Origin: Rhizoclosmatium globosum
Lineage: Eukaryota; Chytridiomycota; Chytridiomycetes; Chytridiales; Chytriomycetaceae
NCBI GenBank assembly: GCA_002104985.1
Contig: MCGO01000107.1
Span: forward strand, 62,001-126,000
Length of the DNA stretch: 64,000 nucleotides
Direction of reading: 5' to 3'
The number at the start of each line of letters is the position of its first letter. Positions within the stretch are counted from its first letter, which is position 1. A program made the position numbers and the translations under genes. The notes under the pieces are model-generated. The model had not been told where the DNA came from, searched no databases, and saw only the letters and a list, made by a program, of their open reading frames with translations. Shown piece by piece: positions 30,909-41,319 of this stretch.

Positions 30909-31778
30909 ATGGACGCCCCCATCCCCCCATACATAATCCCTATGTTTAAATCGCTTCAGCTCTTTATGACCATACTATCTCTTATGGGAATGATATGCCT
31001 CGCTCGTGTTGTCTACCTCGAAAGCCAAACCACGTATTTCACTACTTGGAAGCAAATCGTTAATCCATTCAACGTCCTGCTCATAGCAATGTGTATATTC
31101 CAGATACTAGCACACTTAAACATTGCAATCAAATGCTGGGATACGTGTCCTTCAGCTCTCTATGGGACGATAACGTTCCTGTTTGAGGATATGGGTATCT
31201 ATGGAGTGATTCAATGCTATATATTGTACTCATGGCTTCGTGGTAATAGCGTGCTTCGAAGAGTATTTCCGCAGTTTATGCGATATTTTCAGTGGTTTGT
31301 CTTTATGTCTCCAGTGGTTCTTGTGGTTACGGTTGTTTTGGACGCTGTTGTAGTCTGGTTTACACTAACAAGTAACACGCAAAAATATGTTGATATTATT
31401 ACGGAAGTTGATACAGTGTTAACCATTGTATCTGGCCTCATCACTGTTGTCTTCGATATGACGCTCTTAATCACGTTTTCGTATTACCTGCGAAGCATAA
31501 GTGATGGAATGGAAGCTGCGGATGAACGTTTGAAAGTTATCGCACAGTTTGGGGCCTTAACGAGTTGTTTTGGTTTGATTGGATTCGTTTTCGATGCTAC
31601 GTATAGTCAATTCACACCAGGACATACGATTACAGTGATTCTTTACTATCTTGCTGTCGGTTGTATGGATATGGTCGTATTTCTTTTGATTTTCATGAAA
31701 TTCAAACTGTACCGAATAAGGTTGGATGATACCATTAATGTTAAAATATCTGTTGCTGCAGATCAAGGAAAGACTTGA
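30909..31778 (+). CDS. Seven-helix membrane protein, copy 3
   Basis: Single exon, ATG 30909 (MDAPIPPYIIPMFKSLQLFM), 289 aa. The architecture and signature residues are those of copy 2: SYLESQ..FTTWKQIVNPFNVLL, CYILYSWLRGNSVLRRVFPQFMRYFQWF, SGLITVVFDMTLLITFSYYL and YLAVGCMDMVVFLLIFMKFKLY. There is a Cys pair in the first outer loop (CWDTCPSA) that copies 1 and 4 also keep. It lies 107 nt after copy 2. Function unknown; a lineage-specific receptor or channel-like protein is an inference from topology only. Confidence 0.75.
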   Translation: MDAPIPPYIIPMFKSLQLFMTILSLMGMICLARVVYLESQTTYFTTWKQIVNPFNVLLIAMCIFQILAHLNIAIKCWDTCPSALYGTITFLFEDMGIYGVIQCYILYSWLRGNSVLRRVFPQFMRYFQWFVFMSPVVLVVTVVLDAVVVWFTLTSNTQKYVDIITEVDTVLTIVSGLITVVFDMTLLITFSYYLRSISDGMEAADERLKVIAQFGALTSCFGLIGFVFDATYSQFTPGHTITVILYYLAVGCMDMVVFLLIFMKFKLYRIRLDDTINVKISVAADQGKT

Positions 31779-31907
31779 AGAAATAACAATGGTAATAAAC
31801 CTGGTGTTTAATGTAAATGTTGATGGTAAAGTATTTAGGATGAAAACATCGTGCAACCACCAACACACACTCCAAACTCGCCGTCAACATGTCGCCGCCG
31901 AAAAGTG

Positions 31908-31979
31908 CTCCCAGACGGGGAATTGAACCCCGGTCACGGCCGTGAAAGGGCCGGATCTTGACCACTAGACGATCTAGGA
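31908..31979 (-). tRNA. tRNA-Glu (anticodon UUC)
   Basis: The minus strand folds into a full 72-nt cloverleaf. The acceptor stem TCCTAGA/TCTGGGA has one G-U pair and discriminator G. The anticodon arm CGGCC-CTTTCAC-GGCCG has anticodon TTC, and the T-arm is CGGGG-TTCAATT-CCCCG. No intron is visible. It sits between seven-helix copy 3 and endonuclease G. Confidence 0.95.
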
Positions 31980-32154
31980 CTGGTGTAGTAGGTTCGTTCT
32001 AAAATGCTACAACACAACTTAACAAGCCAAACCCCATTGACATTTAATAATATCGATTAATTTCAGGTAAGAATCAATGTTTATGTATTGACTGAAAATT
32101 AATGCTTTGGTTGGAAGATTCTGTGCGTGATGATGTTAAATTACATTTCTTGCT

Positions 32155-33264
32155 TTATTCTTCACTGGCACTATTTGCACGATACTTTGACGCCAATTTG
32201 AAACTACATTTTACAGCGCTACAGAGAGCTTTGACACTTCGCCTTTCGAGGAATGGGAAAAACTCGAGTCCAGTCGAGCGTTCAATTGCTTCCACAGGCA
32301 ATAAAAACGAGTCTAGTTGAGTATCTTGGGCAACGCCTTCGTTGGCCAGAACAAAAGAGCCCATGTAGTGCGATCCATTTTTGACGCCGAGTATTACTTT
32401 GAAAAAGTGGGTTGGAACAGCAACTGTTTTGTCACGACCGATTACTTCATACTTGACGTAGAATTTACCTATTCCATCAAAAAACGCGTTAAAATGGTAT
32501 TTAGGTATCATTTAGACTAGTGTTGACGCACCGTCTTCGGGATCTTGCTTGGGAAGGTACATTGGGCCTGTGATGACGTAGACTTCATCAAAAGATTTCA
32601 CAAGGCCACGGACATAACGCTCAAACGACGCCCATACTCCACGGTTAAAAGCAGGAGCCTGAGGAGACATGTTTGACATGAAGAAAGTTTCGTCAATGGC
32701 AGCTTGCGATTCAACCACATCCGCCGCGGGAACAAGATGTCCACGATCGAAACCCGAGTTTGTGTAATCATTTGGTTTCACGCGGAAGGCAAGTGGGATC
32801 GCGGGATCCTCCTTGAAGGTTGAGTGTTTCCTGTCTGGCTTCGACTCTTCAGTATCCGAGAGAGACGCGTCTGAGAGTGCCAGTCTGTCGATCGAGTCTT
32901 TAGTCAGCTTCTCAGCGACCCAGTGCGCATTTCGCAGTCGCCGGTCGAATGCGCCAATGTACGATGTGCGCACGAGTAGATCCGCGGTCGGCCCGGGAAC
33001 CCCAAACGAGCCAGTCACGTTTCGTGGCTGATTAGTCACACTATTAGTCATCGGCGGAGTTGGAATTGCCGCTTTTGAAGCCGAATCCGCGGAAACAAGA
33101 TTCGGCATCGAAAACGTGAGCGATGATTTGACAAACGGATCCAGTGCCTCGTTCATGCGTGGCCACGGAAATCGAAGACCACCGTCATCGCAGATCCGCC
33201 CAAGGTGGAATCCGGCAAAGGCTGCTGTGGCGGCGGCGACGGTGAGTTGTACTTTGGTTGACAT
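32155..33264 (-). CDS. Endonuclease G / NUC1-type DNA/RNA non-specific endonuclease
   Basis: Two exons, 32532-33264 and 32155-32468, are joined by a 63-nt intron (gtgcgt..aatag) with a clean phase; 348 aa. The N-terminus MSTKVQLTVAAATAAFAGFHLGRI resembles a mitochondrial import/anchor signal. The nuclease has the DRGHLVPAAD motif with the general-base His, and FFMSNMSPQAPAFNRGVWASFE with the Mg-binding Asn. After the junction it continues KFYVKYEVIGRDKTVAVPTHFFKVIL. Family members are mitochondrial Mg-dependent nucleases involved in mtDNA turnover and cell death. The gene lies inside the seven-helix array. Confidence 0.93.
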
Positions 33265-33415
33265 TTTTAATTATTGTTGGAGGGAAATGAAAAAGAAAAG
33301 TAATGGATATAGAACAGAAATATGTGAAGTGTGCGATAAGTTGCTTGCTTGTGTAAAAGGTACCACGAATCAGTTTTTCATTGGATTCTGATTGGCGAAC
33401 TCAAACTTGAACACA

Positions 33416-34444
33416 ATGGATGATTCGGAGACTATCCCAGATGATGCCCTGTCTCTGTATCGTGCGTTCCAATACTGTATGGCTGTAATATCTTTTGTTG
33501 GCCTTCTGGTACTATTCTTCTTGATATCCTTGGAAAAGGCTGCTCAGCATCAGACATGGCTTCAGGCGGTGAACCGCTTCAATATACTACTTGTCATCAA
33601 ATGTGTCTGTCAAATTATTCTTCATATAGCCATTGGTTTGAGATGTTGGTCATCTTGCCCTTCAGTTGCGTTCGGAGTTATAACTTACGCCCTTGAGAAC
33701 GGTGCAATCTACACCATGGCCCAATGCTACATTTTATTCCTATGGATGCGTGCGTCAGACGTCGTCAAGAAAGTATTTCCAAAGAGCATGTGCTACTTTC
33801 AGTACATTGTACAAATATCTCCCCTCATCTTCATATCCACGTTCATCTCAGACGTGTACCTTTCCTGGGACCAACACGCTCACTCGGAATCACAAGCATC
33901 AGACACCTCCGTTCTATTCAATACAATCTTAAGTCTACTTGCGTCTGGCACCGCTGTCGTTTTCGACTTGATTACACTAACAACCTTCCTACGGTATCTT
34001 TACCGAATCAGTCGCGACGCTGAAATAAGACTCGACTCACACCTTCGCACTATCGCGCAGTTTGGTGTCTTGACCAGTTCGATTGCACTCACTTCATTCG
34101 TATTCAACGTCGTTGAGTTGATGTACACACCTGGAACGAAAATCCAAGTCTTACTGTACTACGCCACAATCACATGGATCGATTTGGTTTTGTTTTTATT
34201 AATCGGAATGAAAGCAAGGTTGATCGTAGTTCGTGCTCGGAGGGACTCGAACGTGAATATATCGGCACGGGAAGTGAATAGTACAAGATGTGATAGTGTG
34301 AGAGATAGTACGACGCCAAAGGATGGTACAAAGTCTCCGACGTCGTCTTCGCTCTCTCCGAAAATGGGACTTTCTCCGAAAATGGGGAGGTCTATGTTGA
34401 ATATCTCACGGAGTTATTCGGATGGACGTGTTTTGAGTCGATGA
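33416..34444 (+). CDS. Seven-helix membrane protein, copy 4
   Basis: Start at ATG 33416 (MDDSETIPDDALSLYRAFQYCM), the first ATG of the frame; 342 aa. The same seven-helix plan as copies 2 and 3 is present: LVLFFLISLEKAAQHQTWLQAVNRFNILLVIKCVCQIIL, CYILFLWMRASDVVKKVFPKSMCYFQYI, TAVVFDLITLTTFLRYL and ATITWIDLVLFLLIGMKARL. It differs by a longer cytoplasmic-type tail rich in Ser/Lys with a short tandem repeat (LSPKMGLSPKMG). It is separated from copy 3 by tRNA-Glu and endonuclease G on the other strand. Confidence 0.75.
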   Translation: MDDSETIPDDALSLYRAFQYCMAVISFVGLLVLFFLISLEKAAQHQTWLQAVNRFNILLVIKCVCQIILHIAIGLRCWSSCPSVAFGVITYALENGAIYTMAQCYILFLWMRASDVVKKVFPKSMCYFQYIVQISPLIFISTFISDVYLSWDQHAHSESQASDTSVLFNTILSLLASGTAVVFDLITLTTFLRYLYRISRDAEIRLDSHLRTIAQFGVLTSSIALTSFVFNVVELMYTPGTKIQVLLYYATITWIDLVLFLLIGMKARLIVVRARRDSNVNISAREVNSTRCDSVRDSTTPKDGTKSPTSSSLSPKMGLSPKMGRSMLNISRSYSDGRVLSR

Positions 34445-35466
34445 GTGTGAATGGTACGTGAGGAAAGATAAATGATAGTATGATTAAAGGAGAACCGTCT
34501 GATACCAACTATATTTGGAGGACCTATATTTTCTATTTTATTTATCATCGTAAAGGAATCAAAAACACGGATATAGGACTGTTATCATAAACCTTGCACA
34601 ATTAACATTGCAGAAAGAAACAACAGGGCCGCAGCTTTACTCTTTCTCACCGCAGCTCCTTTCAAAATATTGTTGTTTTACTGCCGTTGTTGTTAAAGCC
34701 AGCAGAAGTGGATCCAGGTGTTCAATGTTAAAGAACCTTGGCATGATTACGATCAAGAGACATGACGCGAATATTCTCTAACGCACGAATTATCTGAAGT
34801 CGGTGTTGCGCCAGAACTCAAAGGTTAAGCTGAATTTAATTTGTAAACATGATTTTTGGATATGACATCACCATTCACAGGCTCATTGCTTTGGGCTCCT
34901 TGAATCTGAAGAGTAACATTGAGGTATTTTGTCTTATTCGCGGCAGGGTTACCGATATCACCCCCTTGACAGTCGGCAGAGCAACATACTCGATGGTTCC
35001 AATACCCACGAGTCCGGAAACTTTTGTCTGACGAGGCTGCATTCACAAAAGCCGAAGGCCGTGCAATTTAGCCTTCAAACTTTGAAAAAGAAAATAAAGA
35101 AAATGCCAATAATAACAATTAACGATCACGAACAAGGTTAGGATCAGACCCAAACTTGTAGTAGTGGACATACAAAATATGTCTGAGCCATATAATATAG
35201 CTCGTCCGTGAGGTTCAAGTCTGCCACAAAGGCACAAAAACGTCAACCTTCATCAATGGAGTCAGAACTGCACAATCACAGAGTAGAATACCTACCAAGC
35301 GGGAAAAGTTCGCTTATTTACTAACGGGAAGAAATGAAGGAAGAGGAAAGGATGAACCTTAGGTGTAAAATGTTGATGTTCGACAGCAGAACTTCAACCA
35401 AACTATTCAAAAAGGAGCAACGAAACTGCTCTCCTCCTCCATCCAAACTTAACAACCAAATACAAA
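34445..35466. other. Long intergenic region with a coding remnant
   Basis: About 1 kb without a convincing gene. On the minus strand at 34825-35045 two neighbouring frames read like one protein tail: KVSGLVGIGTIEYVALP then GGDIGNPAANKTKYLNVTLQIQG, broken by one base at the GGGGG run near 34970. No start or further exon is apparent. This is either a gene fragment or the damaged last exon of a lost gene. The remainder is AT-rich and holds nothing recognisable. Confidence 0.35.
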
Positions 35467-37394
35467 ATGCAAGCATCTCTCATTCTCTCTCTTGTTCTCA
35501 GTGTCTCTGCTGCTCCAGTCAATAACTACATTAACGATTCTCCAAGAATCTACATCAACAACTACCAAACTTGTGCCTCAAGTGACTACTGTTCTGGAGG
35601 ATTCACTTGCTGCGTTGCACCACTCGATATTAACACTGGGAAAACAACCTGCCGTCCTGTAAACGGTAAGTTCATTGCACTTTAAGTCTTACCAACGGGC
35701 CGGGCGGACTTACACCGTGAACCAAATCCAAATAGACTGTTCTGCTCCCAGCTCTCCAAACACACCAGTGCCATGGAACAATCCTGGAAACCAGCCAAGT
35801 GTGCAGCCAGGTTCCAATAACGGTGTTGGAGTCAAAGTACCAGATTGGCAGACTTGCTATGCTGGAAACTTCTGCGCTTCCTCTGGATTTACATGTTGTG
35901 TTGCTCCTGGCGATGTTCAATCTCAAAAGTCCACATGCCGTCCATTCAATGGTACTCTATATTTAATTTCCACTTATATATCCTGTCTTACTAATGGTGA
36001 CTTTATAAACTGTTTTCAAATCCCAAAAAGTACAAAAAATATTCTGCCGTTTTTGCCCATTTCTTTTTTGGTTTTTTGGACAAAATGCATTTCAAAGTAG
36101 GTCCGGAGCTACTTTGAAACGTCGAAATTTCAAAAATGACAAAACACCCTGCAAAACACCACCATCTTACACCAAATCCAAGGGGCCCAACAATCTCGGT
36201 AATATGAGGTTGACTTAACGAACCAAGTTCGCTACAACGACGGCACTCTAGCACAGAAGCCAAGTAGCTCATTTTTTGGGTCATCAATATGACATCCAGG
36301 TTGTCTGCCACCAACTTCATTGCATCTTGTTGCATTACAATTGTTTTGCGCTGACAGACAAAAGCTACTTGCACCTTGGTAAGGGGTTGAAGTTGGGTAA
36401 CAGATATCAGGTAGGCAGGCAGCCACTGACATTGATATTATATCAGGATAAACGAATTGATTTCTACATTTCCCAATAAAGAAAGTGTTATGGCTTGCTT
36501 TCTATTTGATTAGCTGCGTAGTTGCAAGCACCAAACAGTCTCGAAATCTTCTCTGTGAAGCAAGCCTGAGTCTTCCTAAGATAAAATTGTATAATAGTTT
36601 GTTAGCTACATATGGGTGATGTTATATATTGATGTCTGCTGGTGTTCTCTGTGGCTGACACACCCAACCCAAAGACTCATCTGCACCAAAGTAGTGATGT
36701 CCTCAAAACCATTTATAATTGCAATCCTGCCAAATTGCGCCTTTTTGCAGAAACCAAAAGTAGCAAAAATGGACAAAAGAAAAGGCCACAAATCAATGAA
36801 ATATTTTTTGTCCCAAAATCGTTTATAAAGTCACCCTAACTCAAATTCATACTAGACTGTTCTGGGTCCAGTAACAACAGTGGGGGCCAATGGAACAACA
36901 ACAATGGCGGAAATACTGCTGGCCAGTGGAACAACCCGCAATCCGGAAGTGGTTCTCAAAAGCCAAGTGGTGGAAATGTGATTGCTGATTACCAAACCTG
37001 TTACGCCGGAAGCTCTTGCTCTTCTTCCGGATTCACTTGTTGTGTGGGACCAAAAGATGCGTGGGAAAACAAGTCAACTTGTCGTCCATCAAATGGTAAT
37101 TCAATTGTTTTGTGGTTTATCCATACTTATTATTGCTCCCCAGACTGTACCAGTTCAACCGGAGGCTGGAACAACAACAACAACAATGGGGGCCAATGGA
37201 ATAACAATAACAATGGAGGAAACACAGACGTTGGCTCGTGTTGGAATTTCGGGGAGCGTGCTTGCGGACAGGATCAAATCACAATGTACCAGTGTGGATA
37301 CGTTCAAGGCGGAGTTTTGAAGTGGAGACAGACCAGCCAATGTGGTCAGGGAACTCGATGTGTTGTCCAAACAGGATACGCAGGATGTGTTTAA
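35467..37394 (+). CDS. Modular cysteine-rich secreted protein with C-terminal carbohydrate-binding-like domain
   Basis: Four exons: 35467-35665, 35736-35951, 36856-37095 and 37144-37394. All three introns are phase 1 and fall at the same spot (NG / DC). A signal peptide (MQASLILSLVLSVSAAP) starts exon 1. Exons 1-3 each carry one repeat of the form (Y/W)QTC..(S/G)..C..(S/G)GFTCCV.P.D....KTTCRP.NG, with six Cys. The linkers are Asn/Gly/Gln-rich (QWNNNNGGNT). Exon 4 ends with SCWNFGERACGQDQITMYQCGY...CGQGTRCVVQTGYAGCV, which resembles chitin-binding CBM19-type modules (inference). It is likely a cell-wall or matrix protein. Intron 2 is 904 nt, far above the local norm, and carries an antisense Cys-rich ORF. 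Confidence 0.75.
36235..36425 (-). pseudogene. Antisense Cys-rich coding remnant inside a 904-nt intron
   Basis: The minus strand reads SVAACLPDICYPTSTPYQG, then SSFCLSAQNNCNATRCNEVGG, then a further Cys pair, ending at a TAG at about 36235. Eight Cys in about 60 residues, with an Asn/Ser/Thr-rich sequence, look like part of a secreted domain rather than chance. No ATG with a signal peptide is found upstream, so it is probably an inserted fragment. A short independent gene is possible but not supported. Confidence 0.4.
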
Positions 37395-37633
37395 AACTGT
37401 TAACCCACTCATCTATTATGCAGTACTATCCCAACAATAAACCCATTTTGTTAATACTCGATTTGTGGTTTGCTGGTGGCCGTATTGTTTCTCTTTGAAT
37501 GGAGATTCAAAAATCCATAGCGGCAAAACAACGGCTCTCAGACGTTGCTCGTGAGTCTGAGAAACGACGTGTTTCAAAAATAGAATGAAAAGCCGACGAC
37601 CGCTTCCAGATAGCCAAAGACGGCACTTCCGAT

Positions 37634-38851
37634 TTATTGAACTTTGGTTAGAAACAACTCAGGAATATTCAATTCTTCCCGACTCTTCCATAACTTTCCT
37701 TTCAATCTACTTTTTTTTTCCAACACCTCCAAACTTTTTAAATACGATGCACGATGCGTATACACACGCTTCTCATTTTTCGACAGCGCGTGCCATAACG
37801 CCTTCACATCCGACCTCCACAACGACTTGTCTTTCATTTGGTTTTCGAAGATAGTAAAGCCTGTGAGTTTTTCGGTGGAAGGGATGGGTGGTAAGGGTAG
37901 CCATGCTGGTTGTGGGCGGGGAGATGGGGAGGAGAGGAGAGTGCGGTATCGCGTTGCTCTGTTGTAATATCTCTGTGTATGGTTTGAGAGTGTGTGACGT
38001 TGATTTGTGAAAAAAAAAACCAAAAACCAAACCTGTTTTTCGGATTTGGGAAGCGTTTCCCATTTTTCTGCGATTTCGGCGCGGTCGTACACTTTGAGTG
38101 TGAGTTTCTCTTGTGTAAAGTAATCGATTGCTTTAAGACCGCGGTTCTTTGGTTTGGTATCGTCGGAATCGTTGGATTCTTGATTCTTTGATGATGATGC
38201 AGCTTCTTTGGCTGCACATCTAAGATTCTAGTTCCATGTTATTCAAAACAGATGCCTGATTCAAACGATTTACCCTCTTCGCACGCCCGGAAAGAGTCTC
38301 CCATTTTGCCAACGCGTCATAAGGGTCTGTACCGTCTGGAAGTGAGTGATAAAACGCGTGAAACCCCTTGTCTTTCGGAATCAGTTTCTTTCGGTGAATT
38401 CGTTCCTTGTGCGTGCATAAGGCTGTGTGGAGTGTTGTTGTAATTTGCTTGAATGCCGAATGGAGCTTAAGTTCGATGGTACAATTAGAAGAGAAGAAAA
38501 GCAACGATAATAAGGTACCTTGTTTACGGCATCGCGTGGAAGTTGGATGACTGGGGTATTCTTGTTTTCGTCTGTGGAAAGGCTCGCTTCGCTGTTGGAT
38601 GAGAACGACTCATCCACATCGCTTTCGATGATCGCGTTTCTTGGGTTCCAGAACTCGAATTCGCTTGTTTGCTCATCGTTTTGATGCTCTGGATCACTTG
38701 AAGCTGAGATTGATTTAGCTGGTGAGATTGGGGTGAAGGGAGCCTTGGCGTCTTGATTGAACTTCGCTTTCGTAGCATAGGAGACTGGGTCAGGGGCAGG
38801 TGTTGTCGCGAAGGAAGGAAACGGTGTTGGAGGTACTTGGTTCTTGGTCAT
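37634..38851 (-). CDS. HMG-box-like DNA-binding protein with repeated boxes
   Basis: Four exons. Exon 1 is 38519-38851 (ATG 38851, Ser/Pro/Glu-rich). Exon 2 runs from about 38448 to 38275 (QITTTLHTALCTHKERIHRKKL...GFHAFYHSLPDG...ALAKWETLSGRAKR). Exon 3 runs from about 38220 to 38034 (GLKAIDYFTQEKLTLKVYDRAEIAEKWETLPKSEKQ). Exon 4 runs from about 37970 to 37634 (RYYNRATRYRTLL...LTGFTIFENQMKDKSLWRSDVKALWHALSKNEKRVYTHRASYL). Three stretches follow the HMG-box pattern F..F......................W..L...EK..Y; the last two are clearest. HMG boxes bend DNA, so a chromatin or transcription role is likely. The next gene upstream is also an HMG-box gene. Confidence 0.7.
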
Positions 38852-39139
38852 GGATTGGGTCGTTGGTTATTGAAAAAAGAAATTAAAAAGGGTTTCGGTT
38901 GCTAACTTTTAAGATTTCCTTTATCCGCTCGCAGATAAATAGGTAGAGAATTCTTTTCCCATCCATCCATTGCTCCAACAACGAGTGCAGCAGTCAGTTA
39001 ATAAAATGATACGCCCCCCAAAAAGAGTTAAAACAAAAAACATCCAGCAACGCAGATAAAAGACAAAAAAAAAGGAGTCGTAACGACAACGAAAATAAAC
39101 AACTGAAGAAGGGAAAAGAAAATGAATCCAAGTCCGATT

Positions 39140-40922
39140 TTACTCAGCGGAAGCACTTGGAGTCCCGCTCTTATCCTTCTTCTCCTTCTTCTTCTTGACC
39201 AAGACAGTCTTGATCACGGTCTTTGTTGTCTTTCCAGATTCTGGGGCAGCAGATGGAGTTGAGGCTGGGACGATTGGAGTCTTGGTAACAGCGGACTCGT
39301 CAGAGGCCTTATCCTTCTTCTTCTTCTTCTTTTCCGGGCTTTGAGGTGGAGCTGGGGACTGTGGAGCGGCTGGAGCGGCCTTCTTCTTTGGGGATGGGGA
39401 AGGGGCAGCGGCGGCAGCGGGAGCGGGTGGTGTTGGCTTTGGCTTTGGAGTGGCCTTTGGCTTTGGCGCTGGTGGAGCTGGAGCTGGAGCTGAGAAAGTT
39501 GAAGTGTAAGTATTTTGTAAATAAAAAGAGTCCGAAAAACTACTTTGGTACCTTCTTCCTCATCGTCATCGTCATCGTCCTCATCATCGTCGTCGTCATC
39601 CTCTTCAGCTGGTGCAGCAGCGGTAGCTGGGACAATTGGAGTCTTCTTTGGCTTGGCTGGAGTCTTTGCCTTGATTGGGTGTCCGGCAGCAGCCATATCC
39701 TCGTTGTACTTGGCCTTCAATGGGGCAGCAGCGTCGATATATTTCTGTACATATTTTTTCGTTAGTCAGGTATTCTCACACTACTCGCTGATTCTTATTC
39801 TTCCAACGGTATCCTAGGTGACTCGCTGCACACTTTGCTTCACAAAAACTCGTTCGCTGCGCTCACACTTCCAGAAGCTCGCCTGAAGGTATCGAGCTCT
39901 GCTCGATGACTCGCTACGCACTTTGCTTCGCAAAAAGTCGTTCGCTCCACTCACGTTTTCTTTTTCCTTGCTCGCTTCGCTCGCTATTCCCCCTTTCCCC
40001 TGCACACTTTGCTTCGCAAAAGCTTGTTCGCTGCACTCACAGTTCCAAAAGGTCGCCTGAAGGTATCGAGCTCTGCTCGATGCCTCACTACGCAGTTTGC
40101 TTCGCAAAAAGTCGTCCGCTTCGCTCACATTTTCTTTCCTTGCTCGCTTCGCTCGCTATTCATCCCTTTTCGCCCAGTTTCCACGCTCCTTCAAAAACCT
40201 TCCTTCCGTCTCGTTCCTCGACGTCAGTCAAGTTTTTTCAGTCGTTCGCGTACTGCCGCTCGCGCTATTCTTCGGTGCGCTCAGAAAAGAGCTCGCTTCG
40301 GGATTACCTTCTTCTGAGCCTCAGACATTTCCTTCCAAAGAGCACCACACTCTCTCATAATCTCCTTAAACTGCATAGCAGTGCCAGCACTCTTATACTC
40401 CTCAGATTTCTCATCCATAAAGAGTTGGAACGAGGTGCGAGGCTGTTTTGGGAGAGCCGGGTCTCTCTTTTCACGTTTCTGCTTCTTTGGTTTCTTTGAA
40501 GTGGATGAAGAGGTTTCGTCTTCGGCGTCGGTGTGGGTGGCAGAGTCGGTGTGGATTGGAGTCTTCTTTGAGGTGGTTGCCGAGGTGGCGGTGGTGGTGG
40601 TGGTAGAGATGGAAGTGGATTGGTGGGGAGGAGGGATGCAAATGTCTCTGAGATGAGGGCAAAGGCATCGTGGAGCTAATGTCGGGGTTTTAGGAGAGAG
40701 TAAAAGAAGAAGGGGTGGGTTGTGTGGGTTAGTTGGTTATCTCCAAAAACAAGTTCTCTTAATCGGACAAACCTTCTGAACCTGAGAGGCAGACAAAGTG
40801 AGCAGATCAGCAGCAGCAGTGTCGACTGGGACCGCCTTTTTTGTTCTCTGACGCTTTTGCTTTGGAACTTCGACTTCGGCGGAAGTCTGATCGGCTGCTG
40901 GTCGTTTGGCGGGAGACGACAT
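39140..40922 (-). CDS. HMG-box chromatin protein with acidic and Lys/Pro/Ala-rich tail
   Basis: Exons: 40758-40922, about 40308-40565, 39552-39744 and 39140-39489. The start MSSPAKRPAADQTSAEVEV (40922) is used; the frame is also open to an ATG at 41090. Exons 2-3 form one HMG box: ALPKQPRTSFQLFMDEKSEEYKS, KEIMRECGALWKEMSEAQKK, then KYIDAAAPLKAKYNEDMAA. An acidic run (EEDDDDDDEDDDDDDEEEG) and a tail of Pro/Ala/Lys blocks (EKKKKKKDK; VLVKKKKKKDKSG) follow. The layout of box, acidic run and basic tail is typical of HMGB/NHP6-like architectural proteins. Intron 2 (39745-40307, 563 nt) is unusually long and holds the GC-rich repeat listed separately. Confidence 0.8.
39820..40170 (-). repeat. Two tandem copies of a ~170-nt repeat inside an HMG-gene intron
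   Basis: Two direct copies (about 39825-39990 and 40000-40168) share long identical blocks, for example cgcctgaaggtatcgagctc and ttgctcgcttcgctcgctat. Each is full of short inverted pairs such as cgaagcgag/ctcgcttcg. Related sequence continues to the donor side (tcggtgcgctc, agctcgcttcggg). The element fills most of the 563-nt intron. Read in the direction of HMG transcription it begins ggaatagcgagcgaagcgag and matches the intron of the neighbouring Myb gene. Confidence 0.75.
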
Positions 40923-41319
40923 TGGATTCGGTGCTCTGTTTTTGGAAAGTGATTTTGTCAGGGCTCCAAAGGAAAAAGGAAAAAAGTCATAAGGACCCCC
41001 GGGACCCCCTAGGAATCGCTTTTTACGGACTCGAGAGGGGACACTAAAAAGCTTTGGTTCAGGTGGTTGCGCGTGTCTGCTCGTGCCCATTCAAATACAC
41101 TAATTAACACATGAATTCCGACAAGGAAAGAAAGAAGTAACACGATCAGATCTGTTTAACGAACTTGAAGGAGTACCAGTTAGTTGTTTTCAGTTGACGA
41201 CCGTACCCACTAATGATATCTCTCTTTTCCCCTTTTATATTCACTTCTTGACTCTTCTCTTCTCTTCTTTCATTCATTCTTTGTTTTTGACTTCCACTTC
41301 GGACACATCAACCAAACCA
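40923..41319. other. Divergent intergenic region
   Basis: These 397 nt separate the 5' ends of the HMG gene (-) and the Myb-like gene (+). The HMG frame stays open to 41090 but its sequence there looks non-coding. A pyrimidine-rich tract (ctcttttcccctttt, ttctcttctcttctttc) runs before the Myb start. It probably holds a shared promoter. Confidence 0.4.

Noticed and set aside
40720..41090. HMG gene starting at ATG 41090
   Set aside because: The extra 56 residues are low quality and basic; MSSPAKRP at 40922 begins the composition typical of HMG proteins. Kept only as an alternative.
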